A stretch of 64,000 nucleotides of DNA from Eledone cirrhosa (lineage: Eukaryota; Mollusca; Cephalopoda; Octopoda; Eledonidae). The position numbers and the translations under genes are program-made. Positions 49,474-61,665 of this stretch are shown piece after piece. Under the pieces are notes generated by a model. It was given only the letters and a program-made list of their open reading frames with translations. It searched no databases and was not told the origin of the DNA. How positions within the stretch are numbered: position 1 is the first letter of the stretch; each line of letters opens with the position of its first letter. The stretch lies in contig OZ024744.1 in NCBI GenBank assembly GCA_964016885.1, positions 28,344,108 to 28,408,107 on the forward strand, given 5' to 3'.

Positions 49474-51806
49474 GTTTTGTTGTTGTTGTCGTTGTTATCA
49501 TGCTTATTGTCACTGTTGTTGTTGTGGTTGTTGTTGTTGTTATCACTGTTATTGTCGCTGTTGTTGTTGTTGTTGTTGTCGCTGTTATTGTCACTGTTGT
49601 TGTTTTGTTGTTGTTGTTGTCGTCGTTGTCATCACTGTTATCGTCGCTGTTGTTGTCGTTGTTGTTCTTGTTATCATGGTTATTGTCACTGTTGTTGTCG
49701 CTGTTATCACTGTTATTGTCAATGTTGTTGTTGTCGCTGTTATAACTGTTATTGTCACTGTTGTTGTTGTTTTTATCATTGTTATCACTGTTATTGTCAC
49801 TATTGTTGTTGTCACTGTTATTGTTCTTGTCGCTGTTACCACTGTCATTGTCTTTGTTGTTGCTGTGGTCGCTGTTATCACTGTTATTGTCACTGTTGTT
49901 GTTGTTGTTGTCGCTGTTATCACTGTTATTGCCACTGTTGCTGTTGTTGTCGCTGTTATCACTGTTATTGTCACTGTTGTTGTTGTTGTCGCTGTTATCA
50001 CTGTTATTGTCACTGTTGCTGTTGTTGTCGCTGTTATCACTGTTATTGTCATTGTTGTTGTTGTTGTCGCGGTTATCACAGTTATTGTCATTGTTGTTGT
50101 TGTTGTTGTTGTTCTCGCTGTTATCACTGTTATTGTCGATGTTATACCTGTTATTGTCACTGTTGTTGTTGTTGTTGTCGGTGTTATAACTGTTATTAGT
50201 TACTGTTGTTGTTGTTGTTGTTCTTGCTGTTAGAACTAATATTGTCATTGTTGTTGTTGTTGCTGTCGGTGTTATTACTGTTATTGCCATTGTTGTTGTT
50301 GTTGTTGTCTCTGTTATCACTGTTATTGTCACTCTTGTTGTTGTCGCTGTTATTGTCACTGTTGTTGTTGTTGTTGTTGTCGCTGTTATAACTGTTAATG
50401 TCACTGTTGTTGTTGTTCTCACTGTTATCACTGTTATTGTCATTGTTGTTGTTGTTGTTGTTGTTGTTGTCGTTGTTATCATTGTTATTGTCATTGTTGT
50501 TGTCGCTGTTATCACTGTTATTGTCACTGTTATTGTCGCTGTTACAACTGTCAATGTTGTTGTTGTTATTGTCGCTGTTATCACTGTTATTGTCATTGTT
50601 GTTATTGTTGTTGTCGCTGTTATAACTGTTATTGTCACTGTTGTTGTTGTCGCTGTTTTAACTGTTATTGTCATTGTTGTTGTAGTCGCAGTTATCAATG
50701 TTATTGACACTGTTGTTGTTGTTGTTCTCGCTGTTATCACTGTTATTATCACTGTTGTTGTTGTTCTCGCTGCTATCATTGTTATTGTCATTGTTGTTGT
50801 TGTTGTTGTTGTTGTTGTCGCTGTTATCACTGCCATTGTCACTGTTGTTTTCGCTGTTATCACTGTTATCGTCATCGTTGTTGTTCTCGCTGTTATCACT
50901 GTTATTGTCACTGTTGTCGCTGTTATCACTGTTATTGTCACTGTTGTTGGTGTCGCTGTTATCACGGTTATTGTCACTGTTGTTCTTGTTGTCGCTGTTA
51001 TAACTGTTATGGTTACTATTGTTGTTGTTCTCGCTGTTATCACTGTTATTGTCACTGTTGTTGTCGCTGTTATCGCTGTTATTGTCATTGTTGTTGTTGT
51101 TGTTGTCGCTGTTATCACTGTTATTGTCACTGATGTTGTTGTTCTCGCTGTTATCACTGTTATTGTCACTGTTGTTGTTGTTGTTGTTGTTCTCGCTGTT
51201 ATCACTGTTATTGTCATTGCTGTTGTTGTCGCTGTTATCACTGTTATTGTCACTGTTGTTGTTGTTCTCGCTGTTATTGTCATTGCTGTTGTTGTTGTTG
51301 TTGTCGGTGTTATCAGTGTTATTGTCACTGTTGTTGTTGTTGTCACTGTTATCACTGTTATTGTCATTGCTGTAGTTGTTGTTGTCGCTGTTATCACTGT
51401 TATTGTCATTGGTGTTGTTGTTGTTGTCGCTGTTATAACTGTTATTGTCATTGCTGTTGTCGTTGTTGTCGCTGTTATCACTGTTATTGTCATTGCTGTT
51501 GTTGTTGTTGTCGCTGTTATCACTGTTATTGTCATTGGTGTTGTTGTTGTTGTCGCTGTTATAACTGTTATTGTCATTGCTGTTGTTGTTGTTGTCGCTG
51601 TTATCACTGTTATTGTCACTGTTGTTGTTGTTATCGCTGTTATCACTGTTATTGTCACTGTTGTTGTCACTTATAAATGTTATTGTAACTGTTGTTGTCG
51701 CTGTTATAACTGTTATTGTCACTGTTGTCGTTGTTGTTGTCGCTGTTATAACTGTTATTGTCATTGTTGTTGTTGTCGCTGTTATAACTGTTATTGTCAT
51801 TGTTGT
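49474..51806 (+). repeat. C block, first copy in A'
   Basis: This follows 33,003-35,340 at offsets of 16,471, then 16,468. It ends abruptly near 51,812 by joining to GTGGTTGTTGTTG, a motif that belongs near the start of a C block (33,050 and 49,525). The join is the left edge of a tandem duplication. Confidence 0.85.
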
Positions 51807-54083
51807 TGTTGTGGTTGTTGTTGTTGTTATCACTGTTATTGTCGCTGTTGTTGTTGTTGTTGTTGTCGCTGTTATTGTCACTGTTGTTGTTTTGTTGTTG
51901 TTGTTGTCGTCGTTGTCATCACTGTTATCGTCGCTGTTGTTGTCGTTGTTGTCCTTGTTATCATGGTTATTGTCACTGTTGTTGTCGCTGTTATCACTGT
52001 TATTGTCAATGTTGTTGTTGTCGCTGTTATAACTGTTATTGTCACTGTTGTTGTTGTTGTTGTCATTGTTATCACTGTTATTGTCACTATTGTTGTTGTC
52101 ACTGTTATTGTTCTTGTCGCTGTTACCACTGTTATTGTCTTTGTTGTTGTTGTGGTCGCTGTTATCACTGTTATTGTCACTGTTGTTGTTGTGGTCGCTG
52201 TTATCACTGTTATTGCCACTGTTGCTGTTGTTGTCGCTGTTATCACTGTTATTGTCACTGTTGTTGTTGTTGTTGTCGCTGTTATCACTGTTATTGTCAC
52301 TGTTGCTGTTGTTGTCGCTGTTATCACTGTTATTGTCATTGTTGTTGTTGTTGTCGCGGTTATCACAGTTATTGTCATTGGTGTTGTTGTTGTTGTTCTC
52401 GCTGTTATCACTGTTATTGTCGATGTTATACCTGTTATTGTCACTGTTGTTGTTGTTTTTGTCGGTGTTATAACTGTTATTAGTTACTGTTGTTGTTGTT
52501 GTTGTTCTTGCTGTTAGAACTATTATTGCCATTGTTGTTGTTGTTGTTGTCTCTGTTATCACTGTTATTGTCACTCTTGTTGTTGTCGCTGTTATTGTCA
52601 CTGTTGTTGTTGTTGTTGTTGTCGCTGTTATAACTGTTAATGTCACTGTTGTTGTTGTTCTCACTGTTATCACTGTTATTGTCATTGTTGTTGTTGTTGT
52701 TGTTGTTGTCGCTGTTATCATTGTTATTGTCATTGTTGTTGTCGCTGTTATCACTGTTATTGTCACTGTTATTGTCGCTGTTACAACTGTCAATGTTGTT
52801 GTTGTTATTGTCGCTGTTATCACTGTTATTGTCATTGTTGTTATTGTTGTTGTCGCTGTTATAACTGTTATTGTCACTGTTGTTGTTGTCGCTGTTTTAA
52901 CTGTTATTGTCATTGTTGTTGTAGTCGCAGTTATCAATGTTATTGACACTGTTGTTGTTGTTGTTCTCGCTGTTATCACTGTTATTATCACTGTTGTTGT
53001 TGTTCTCGCTGCTATCATTGTTATTGTCATTGTTGTTGTTGTTGTTGTTGTTGTCGCTGTTATCACTGTCATTGTCACTGTTGTTTTCGCTGTTATCACT
53101 GTTATCGTCATCGTTGTTGTTGTTCTCGCTGTTATCACTGTTATTGTCACTGTTGTCGCTGTTATCACTGTTATTGTCACTGTTGTTGGTGTCGCTGTTA
53201 TCACGGTTATTGTCACTGTTGTTCTTGTTGTCGCTGTTATAACTGTTATGGTTACTATTGTTGTTGTTCTCGCTGTTATCACTGTTATTGTCACTGTTGT
53301 TGTTGTCGCTGTTATCGCTGTTATTGTCATTGTTGTTGTTGTTGTTGTCGCTGTTATCACTGTTATTGTCACTGATGTTGTTGTTCTCGCTGTTATCACT
53401 GTTATTGTCACTGTTGTTGTTGTTGTTGTTGTTCTCGCTGTTATCACTGTTATTGTCATTGCTGTTGTTGTTGTCGCTGTTATTGTCATTGCTGTTGTTG
53501 TTGTTGTTGTCGGTGTTATCAGTGTTATTGTCACTGTTGTTGTTGTTGTCGCTGTTATCACTGTTATTGTCATTGCTGTTGTTGTTGTTGTCGCTGTTAT
53601 CACTGTTATTGTCATTGGTGTTGTTGTTGTTGTCGCTGTTATAACTGTTATTGTCATTGCTGTTGTTGTTGTTGTCGCTGTTATAACTGTTATTGTCATT
53701 GCTGTTGTTGTTGTTGTCGCTGTTATCACTGTTATTGTCATTGCTGTTGTTGTTGTTGTCGCTGTTATCACTGTTATTGTCACTGTTGTTGTTGTTATCG
53801 CTGTTATCACTGTTATTGTCACTGTTGTCGTTGTTGTTGTCGCTGTTATAACTGTTATTGTCATTGTTGTTGTTGTCGCTGTTATAACTGTTATTGTCAC
53901 TGTTGTTGTTGTTGTCGCTGTTATTGTCACTGTTGTTGTTTTGTTGTTGTTGTTGTTGTTGTCGCTGTTATCACTGTTATTGTTCTGTTGTTGTTGTTGT
54001 CGCAGTTATAACTGTTATTGCCATTGTTGTTGTTGTTGTTGTCTCTGTTATCACTGTTATTGTCACTGTTGTTGTTGTCGCTG
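51807..54083 (+). repeat. C block, second copy in A', with natural right flank
   Basis: This matches the previous C block at offsets of 2,287, then 2,242 and 2,239. Near its end it lacks the ACTTATAAATG unit. It then continues through the phase-shift cluster and GTCGCAGTTATAACTG (53,999-54,014), which is the sequence that follows C in copy A (35,434-35,449). Confidence 0.82.
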
Positions 54084-55139
54084 TTATAACTGTTATTGTT
54101 ATTGGTGTTGTTGTCGCTGTTATGACTGTTATTGTCATTATTGTTGTTGTCGTTGTTATCACTGTTAATGTCATTGTTGTTGTTGTTTTTGTCGCTGTTA
54201 TTACTGTTATTGTCACTGTGGTTGTTGTTGTTCTCGCTGTTATGACAGTTATAGTCACTGTTGTTGTTGGTGTCGCTGTTATAACTGTTATTGTCACTGT
54301 TGTTGTTGTTGTAGCTTTTATCACTGTTATTGACACTGTGGTTATTGTTGTCGCTGTTATAACTGCTATTGTCACTGTTGTTGTTGTCGATGTTATTGTC
54401 ACTGTTGTTGTTTTGTTGTTGTTGTTGTCGTCGCTGTTATAACTGTTATTGCCATTGTTGTTGTTGTTGTTGTCTCTGTTATCACTGTTATTGTTACTGT
54501 TGTTGTTGTCGCTGTTATAACTGATATTGTTATTGGTGTTGTTGTTGTCGCTGTAATAACTGTTATTGTCATTATTGTTGTTGTCGCTGTTATCACTGTT
54601 ATTGTCATTGTTGTTGTTTTTGTCGCTGATATTACTGTTATTGTCACTGTGGTTGTTGTTCTCGCTGTTATCACAGTTATTGTCACTGTTGTTGTTGTTG
54701 TTGTCGCTGTTATAACTGTTATTGTCACTGTTGTTGTTGTTCTTGTCGCTGTTATAACTGTTATTGACACTGTTGTTGTTGTTGTCGCTGTTATCACTGT
54801 TATTGTCACTGGTGTTGTTGTTGGCGCTGTTATCGTCACTGTTGTTGTTTTGTTGTTGTTTTTGTCGTCGTTGTCATCACTGTTATTGTCACTGTTGTTG
54901 TTGTTGTTGTCGTTGTTATCATGCTTATTGTCACTGTTGTTGTTGACGTTGTTGTTGTTGTTATCACTGTTATTGTCACTGTTGTCTTTGTTGTTGTTGT
55001 TGTCGTTGTCATCACTGTTATTGTCGCTGTTGTTGTTGTTGTCGCTATTATTTTCACTGTTGATGTTTTGTTGTTGTTGTTGTTGTCGTCGTTTTCATCA
55101 CTGTTATTGTCGCTGTTGTTGTCGCTGTTATAACTGTTA
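54084..55139 (+). repeat. S3-like and T-like mosaic
   Basis: S3-like units run to about 54,430, including GTTATTGGTGTTG at about 54,099. T-like units follow, with GATATTGTTATTGGTG near 54,522 and GTTGGCGCTG near 54,821. GTCGTTGTT units lie at about 54,905-55,050. Single-base differences from other T blocks are frequent (ATGACAGTTATAGTC near 54,241). Confidence 0.7.
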
Positions 55140-55730
55140 TTGTCAAAGTTGTTGTTGTTGTCTCTGTTATCACTGTTATTGTCACTGTTGTTGTTGTTGT
55201 CGCTGTTATCACTGTTATTGTCACTGGTGTTGTTGTTGTCGCTGTTAGTGTCACTCTTGTTGTTTTGTTGTTGTTGTCGTCGTTGTCATCACTGTTATTG
55301 TCGCTGTTGTTGTTGTTATCATGCTTATTGTCACTGTTGTTGTTGTTGTGGTTGTTGTTGTTGTTATCACTGTTATTGTCACTGTTGTCTTTGTTGTTGT
55401 CGTTGTCATGACTGTTATTGTTGCTGTTGTTGTTGTTGTTGTTCTCGCTGTTATTGTCACTGTTGTTGTTTTGTTGTTGTTGTTGTCGTCGTTGTCATCA
55501 CTGTTATCGTTGCTGTTGTTGTCGTTGTTGTCCTTGTTATCATGGTTATTGTCACTGTTTTTGTCGCTGTTATCACTGTTATTGTGACTGTTGTTGTTGT
55601 CGCTGTTATAACTGTTATTGTCACTGTTGTTGTTGTTGTTGTCATTGTTATCACTGTTATTGTCACTATTGTTGTTGTCACTATTATTGTTCTTGTCGCT
55701 GTTACCACTGTTATTTTCATTGTTGTTGTT
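55140..55730 (+). repeat. K tail and C head, diverged copy
   Basis: It begins with the GTCAAAGTTG unit, then GTTAGTGTCACTC, GTTTTG and TATCATGCTTATTG, as at 30,303-30,720. Some units have unusual changes (GTCATGACTG near 55,406, GTTATCGTTGCTG near 55,504). Confidence 0.7.
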
Positions 55731-58700
55731 GTTGTTCTCTCTGTTATCACTGTTATTGTCACTGTTGTTGTGGTTCTCGCTGTTATAACTGTTATTGTGA
55801 CTGTTGTTGTTGTTGTCGCTGTTATAACTGTTATTGTCATTGTTGTTGTTGTCGCTGTTATCACTGTTATTGACACTGTTGTTGTTGTTGTTCTCGCTGT
55901 TATCACTGTTATTGTCACTGTTGCTGTTGTTGTCGCTGTTATAACTGTTATTGTCACTGTTGTTGTTGCTGTTGTCGCTGTCATAACTCTTATTGTCACT
56001 GTTGATGTTGTTGTTGTCGTTGTTATCACTGTTATTGTCATTATTGTTGTTCTCGCTGTTATAACTGGTATTGACAATGTTGTTGTTGTCGCTGTTATAA
56101 CTGTTATTGTCTCTGTTGATGTTGTTGTTGTCGCTGTTATAACTGTTATTGTCACTGTTGTTGTTGTCGTTGTTATAACTCTTATTGTCACTGTTTTTGT
56201 TGTTGTTGTCGTTGTTACCACTGTTATTGTGATTATTGTTGTTGGCGCTGTTATCACTGTTATTGTCATTGTTGTTGTTGTTGTCGCTGTTATCACTGTT
56301 ATTGTCCCTGTTGTTGTTGTCGCTGTTATAACTGTTATTGTCAATATTGCTTTTGTTGTTGTCGCTCTTATCACTCTTATTGCCATTGTTGTTGTTGTTG
56401 TCGCTGCTATCCCTTGTTATTGTTACTGTTGTTGTTGTTGTTCTCGCTGTTATCACAGTTATTGTCACTGTTGTTGTGTTGTTCTCGATGTTATCACTGT
56501 TATTGTCACTGTTGTTGTTGTTGTCGCTGTTATCACTGTTATTGTCATTGTTGTTGTTGTTGTACTCGCTGTTATCACTGTTATTGTCACTGTTGTTGTT
56601 GTCGCTGTTATCACTGTTATTTTCATTGTTGTTTTTGTTGTCACTGTTATAACTGTCATTGTCATTGTTGTTGTCGCTGTTATCACTGCTATTGTCATTG
56701 TTGTTGTTGTTGTCGCTGTTATCACTGTTATTGTCACTGTTGTTGTTGTCCCTGTTATCACTGTTAGTGTGACTGTTGTTGTTGTTGTTGTCACTGTTAT
56801 TTATAAATGTTATTGTCACTGCTGTTGTTGTCGCTGTTATAACTGTTATTGTCACTGTTGTTGTTGTCGCTGTTATAACTGTTATTGTCACTGTTTTGTT
56901 GTTGTCGCTGTTATAACTGTTATTGTCACTGTTGTTGTTGTTGTTGTTGTTGTCGCTGTTATCACTGTTATTGTCACTGTTGTTGTTGTCGTTGTCCCTG
57001 TTATAACTGTTATTGTCACTGTTGTTGTTGCTGTTGTCGCTGTCATAACTCTTATTGTCACTGTTGTTGCTGTTGTTGTCGTTGTTATCACTGTTATTGT
57101 AATTGTTGTTGTTGTCGCTGTTATAACTGTTATTGTCACTGTTGTCGTTGTACCTGTTATAACTGTTATTGTCACTGTTGTTGTTGCTGTTGTCGCTGTC
57201 ATAACTCTTATTGTCACTGTTGTTGTTGTTGTTGTCGTTGTTATCATTGTTATTGTAATTATTGTTGTTCTCGCTGTTATCACTGGTATTGACACTGTTG
57301 TTGTTGTTGTTGTCGCTGTTATAACTGTTATTGTCACTGTTGTTGTTGTGGTTCTCGCTGTTATAACTGTTATTGTGACTGTTGTTGTTGTTGTCGCTGT
57401 TATAACTGTTATTGTCATTGTTGTTGTTGTTGTCGCTGTTATCACTGTTATTGACACTGTCGTTGTTGCTGTTCTCGCTGTTATCACTGTTATTGTCACT
57501 GTTGATGTTGTTGTCGCTGTTATAACTGTTATTGTCACTGTTGTTGTTGCTGTTGTCGCTGTTATAACTGTTATAGTCTCTGTTGATGTCGTTGTTGTCG
57601 CTGTTATAACTGTTATTGTCACTGTTGTTGTTGTCGCTGTTATAACTCTTATTGACACTGTTGTTGTTGTTGTTGTCGTTGTTATCACTGTTATTGTCAT
57701 TATTGTTGTTGGCGCTGTTATCACTGTTATTGTCCCTGTTGTTGTTGTCGCTGTTATAACTGTTATTGTCACTATTGCTTTTGTTGTTGTCGCTCTTATC
57801 ACTCTTATTGTCATTGTTGTTGTTTTTCTCGCTGCTATCCCTGATATTGTTACTGTTGTTGTTCTCGCTGTTATCACAGTTATTGTCACTGTTGTTGTTG
57901 TTCTCGCTGTTATCACTGTTATTGTCACTGTTGTTGTTGTTGTCGCTGTTATATCTGTTATTGTCACTGTTGTTGTTGTTGCTGTCTCTGTTATCACTGT
58001 TATTGTCATTATTGTTGTTGTTGTTGTACTCGCTGTTATCACTGTTATTGTCACTGTTGTTGTCGATGATATCACTGTTATTTTCATTGTTGTTTTTGTT
58101 GTCACTGTTATAACTGTTATTGTCATTGTTGTTGTTGTCGCTGTTATCACTGTTATTGTCATTGTTGTTGTTGTTGTCGCTGTTATCACTGTTATTGTCA
58201 CTGTTGTTGTTGTTGTCTATGTTATCACTGTTATTGTCATTGTTGTTATTGTTGTTGTCGCTGTTATAACTGTTATTGTCATTGTTGTTGTTGTCGCTGT
58301 TATAACTGTTATTGTCACTGTTGTCGTTGTCCCTGTTATAACTGTTACTGTCACTGTTGTTGTTGTAGCTTTTATCACTGTTATTGTCACTGTTGTTGTC
58401 GCCGTTATCACTGTTATTGTCATTGTTGTTGTTGTCGCTGTTATAACTGTTATTCTCATTGTTGTTGTTGTTGCTGTCGCTGTTATCACTGTTATTGTCA
58501 TTGTTGTTGTCGCTGTTATCACTGTTATTGTCACTGTTGTTGTTTTTGTCGCTGTTTTCACTGTTATTGTCACTGTTGTTGTCACTGTTATAAATGTTAT
58601 TGTCACTGTTGTTGTTGTCGCTGTTATAACTGTTATTGTCACTGTTGTTGTTGTTGTCGGTGTTATAACTGTTATTGTCACTGTCGTTTTTGTTTTCGCT

Positions 58701-58972
58701 CTTATCACTGTTATTGTCACTGTTGTTGTTGTTGTCGCTGTTATAACTGTTATTGTCATTGTTGTTGTTGTCGCTGTTATAACTGTTATTGTCACTGTTG
58801 TTGTCGCTGTTATTGTCACTGTTGTTGTTTTGTTGTTGTTGTTGTTGTTGTTGTCGCTGTTATCACTGTTATTGTTCTGTTGTTGTTGTCGCTGTTATAA
58901 CTGTTATTGCCATTGTTGTTGTTGTTGTTGTCTCTGTTATCACTGTTATTGTCACTATTGTTGTTGTCGCTG
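55731..58972 (+). repeat. Chimeric S1/S2 region, diverged
   Basis: Units of S1 and S2 type are mixed in an order not seen elsewhere. S2-like markers recur at 55,960-56,240 and again at 57,540-57,870, and a shorter cluster of GCTGTTGTCGCTGTCATAAC units lies at 57,026-57,220. The ATTTATAAAT unit occurs once (56,799). I noticed no near-identical partner in the window, so this looks like an older or independently shuffled part. Confidence 0.72.
56799..56808. repeat. Palindrome ATTTATAAAT in the diverged chimeric region
   Basis: This is the only copy not preceded by GTCGTTGTTGTTGTC; the upstream run is plain GTT. Confidence 0.9.
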
Positions 58973-60125
58973 TTATAACTTTTATTGTTATTGTTGTTGT
59001 TGTTGTCTCTGTTATCACTGTTATTGTCATTGTTGTTGTAGTCGCTGTTATCACTGTTAATGTCATTGTTGTTGTTGTTTTCGTCGCTGTTATTACTGTT
59101 ATTGTCACTGTGGTTGTTGTTGTTCTCGCTGTTATCACAGTTATTGTCACTGTTGTTGTTGTTGTTGTCGCTGTTATAACTGTTATTGTCACTGTTGTTG
59201 TTGTTCTTGTCGCTGTTATAACTGTTATTGTCACTGTTGTTGTTGTAGCTTTTATCACTGTTATTGACACTATTGTTATTGTTGTCGCTGTTATAACTGT
59301 TATTGTCACTGTTGTTGTTGTTGTCGCTGTTATTGTCACTGTTGTTGTTTTGTTGTTGTTGTTGTCGCTGTTATAACTGTTATTGCCATTGTTGTTGTTG
59401 TTGTTGTCTCTGTTTTGACTGTTATTGTCATTGTTGTTGTTGTCGCTGTTATCACTGTTAATGTCATTGTTGTTGTTGTTTTTGTCGCTGTTATTACTGT
59501 TATTGTCACTGTGGTTGTTGTTGTTCTCGCTGTTATCACAATTATTGTCACTGTTGTTGTTGTTGTCACTGTCATAACTGTTATTGTCATTGTTGTTGTT
59601 GTCACTGTTATTGTCACTGTTGTTGTTGTTCTTGTCGCTGTTATAACTGTTATTGTCACTGTTATTGTTGTTGTAGCTTTTATCACTGTTATTGACACTG
59701 TTGTTATTGTTGTCGCTGTTATAACTGTTATTGTCACTGTTGTTGTTGTTGTCGCTGTTATTGTCACTGTTGTTGTTTTGTTGTTGTTGTTGTCGCTGTT
59801 ATAACTGTTATTGCCATTGTTGTTGTTGTTGTTGTTGTCTCTGTTATCACTGTTATTGTCACTGTTGTTGTTGTCGCTGTTATAACTGATATTGTTATTG
59901 GTGTTGTTGTTGTCGCTGTTATAACTGTTATTGTCATTGTTGTTGTTGTCGCTGTTATCACTGTTATTGTCATTGTTGTTGTTGTTTTTGTCGCTGTTAT
60001 TACTGTTATTGTCACTGTGGTTGTTGTTCTCGCTGTTATCACTGTTATTGACACTGTTGTTGTTGTTGTCGCTGTTATCACTGTTATTGACACTGGTGTT
60101 GTTGTTGGCGCTGTTATCGTCACTG
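58973..60125 (+). repeat. S3-like and T-like segment
   Basis: The boundary reads TTATAACTTTTATTG but is followed by TTATTGTTGTTG in place of the usual TTATTGGTGTTG. S3 units run to about 59,345. T units follow, with GATATTGTTATTGGTG near 59,887 and GTTGGCGCTG near 60,105. Confidence 0.72.
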
Positions 60126-61559
60126 TTGTTGTTTTGTTGTTGTTGTTATCACTGTTATTGTCACTATTGTTGTTGTCGCTGTTATCACTGTTATTGTCCC
60201 TGTTGTTGTTGTTCTCGCTGTTATCACTGTTATCGTCACTGTTGTTGTGTTGTTGTCGCTGTTATAACTGTTATTGTCACTGTTATTGTTGTTGTCGCTG
60301 TTACCACTGTTATTGTCTTTGTTGTTGTTGTTGTTCTCGCTGTTATCACTGTTATTGTCATTGTTGTTGTCGCTGTTATCACTTATATTGTCATTGTTGT
60401 TGTTATTGTCGCTGTTATAACTGTTATTGTCACTGATGTTGTTGTTGTCGCTGTTATAACTGTTATTGTCAAAGTTGTTGTTGTTGTCTCTGTTATCACT
60501 GTTATTGTCACTGTTGTTGTTGTTGTCGCTGTTATCACTGTTATTGTCACTGGTGTTGTTGTTGTCGCTGTTAGTATCACTCTTGTTGTTTTGTTGTTGT
60601 TGTCGTCGTTGTCATCACTGTTATTGTCGCTGTTGTTGTTGTTCTCGTTGTTATCATGCTTATTGTCACTGTTGTTGTTGTGGTTGTTGTTGTTGTTATC
60701 ACTGTTATTGTCGCTGTTGTTGTTGTTGTTGTTGTCGCTGTTATTGTCACTGTTGTTGTTTTGTTGTTGTTGTTGTCGTCGTTGTCATCACTGTTATCGT
60801 CGCTGTTGTTGTCGTTGTTGTCCTTGTTATCATGGTTATTGTCACTGTTGTTGTCGCTGTTATCACTGTTATTGTCACTGTTGTTGTTGTCGCTGTTATA
60901 ACTGTTATTGTCACTGTTGTTGTTGTTGTTGTCATTGTTATCACTGTTATTGTCACTATTGTTGTTGTCACTGTTATTGTTCTTGTCGCTGTTACCACTG
61001 TTATTGTCTTTGTTGTTGTTGTGGTCGCTGTTATCACTGTTATTGTCACTGTTGTTGTCGCTGTTATCACTGTTATTGTCACTGTTGCTGTTGTTGTCGC
61101 TGTTATCACTGTTATTGTCATTGTTGTTGTTGTTGTCGCGGTTATCACAGTTATTGTCATTGTTGTTGTTGTTGTTGTTGTTCTCGCTGTTATCACTGTT
61201 ATTGTCGATGTTATACCTGTTATTGTCACTGTTGTTGTTGTCGATGTTATAACTGTTATTAGTTACTGTTGTTGTTGTTGCAGTTATAACTATTATTGTC
61301 ATTGTTGTTGTTGTTGCTGTCGGTATTATTACTGTTATTGCCATTGTTGTTGTTGTTGTTGTTGTCTGTGTTATCACTGTTATTGTCACTGTTGTTGTTG
61401 TCGCTGTTGTTGTTGTCGCTGTTATAACTGTTATTGTCACTGTTGTTGTTGTTGTTGTTGTCGCTGTTATCACTGTTATTGTTCTGTTGTTGTTGTTGTC
61501 GCTGTTATAACTGTTAATGTCACTGTGGTTGTTGTTCTCGCTGTTATCACTGTTATTGT

Positions 61560-61592
<33 letters not shown>

Positions 61593-61665
61593 CGCTGTTA
61601 TCATTGTTATTGTCATTGTTGTTGTCGCTGTTATCACTGTTATTGTCACTGTTATCACAATAACA
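60126..61665 (+). repeat. K unit and C block fragment (first of a 2.27 kb pair)
   Basis: K-type landmarks (GTCAAAGTTG at 60,467) lead into C head markers (CATGCTTATTG, GTGGTTG, GTTATTAGTTACTG at about 61,256). The block ends at an irregular site (61,650-61,665) where the C sequence breaks off. Confidence 0.75.
61650..61665. repeat. Short inverted repeat at an irregular junction
   Basis: TGTTATCACAATAACA has 6-bp perfect arms and a 4-base centre. AATAACAC is minus-strand-like sequence, the only clear case I found of the reverse orientation in the window. The left side is C-type and the right side S3/T-type, so this marks a rearrangement point. Confidence 0.7.

Larger units (their letters stand above)
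36228..51812 (+). repeat. Segmental duplication, copy A' (~15.6 kb)
   Basis: This is the second copy of 19,660-35,344. It shares variants found only in higher-order copy 4, such as GTTATTACTG at about 38,753 and ATCGTC at about 39,004, and the rare CATGCTTTTGTCAC unit (28,979 and 45,447). Its own indels against A argue that it is a real second copy and not a repeated assembly of one locus. Confidence 0.9.

Noticed and set aside
36228..51812. Assembly artefact duplicating 19,660-35,344
   Set aside because: The two copies differ by indels in both directions (204, 183, 81, 41 and several 3 bp) and by scattered substitutions, and they have different flanks. An artefact cannot be fully excluded without reads.
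50658..53930. 1,090-codon minus-strand open frame
   Set aside because: It is entirely repeat-encoded and crosses the C-block duplication junction and register shifts. There is no start context, domain or flanking gene structure.
55140..59060. 1,306-codon plus-strand open frame, the longest in the window
   Set aside because: Leu/Ser-rich, Cys-rich and Val/Ile-rich stretches are the three registers of one repeat. The stretch is long only because few stop-bearing registers occur in this mosaic block.
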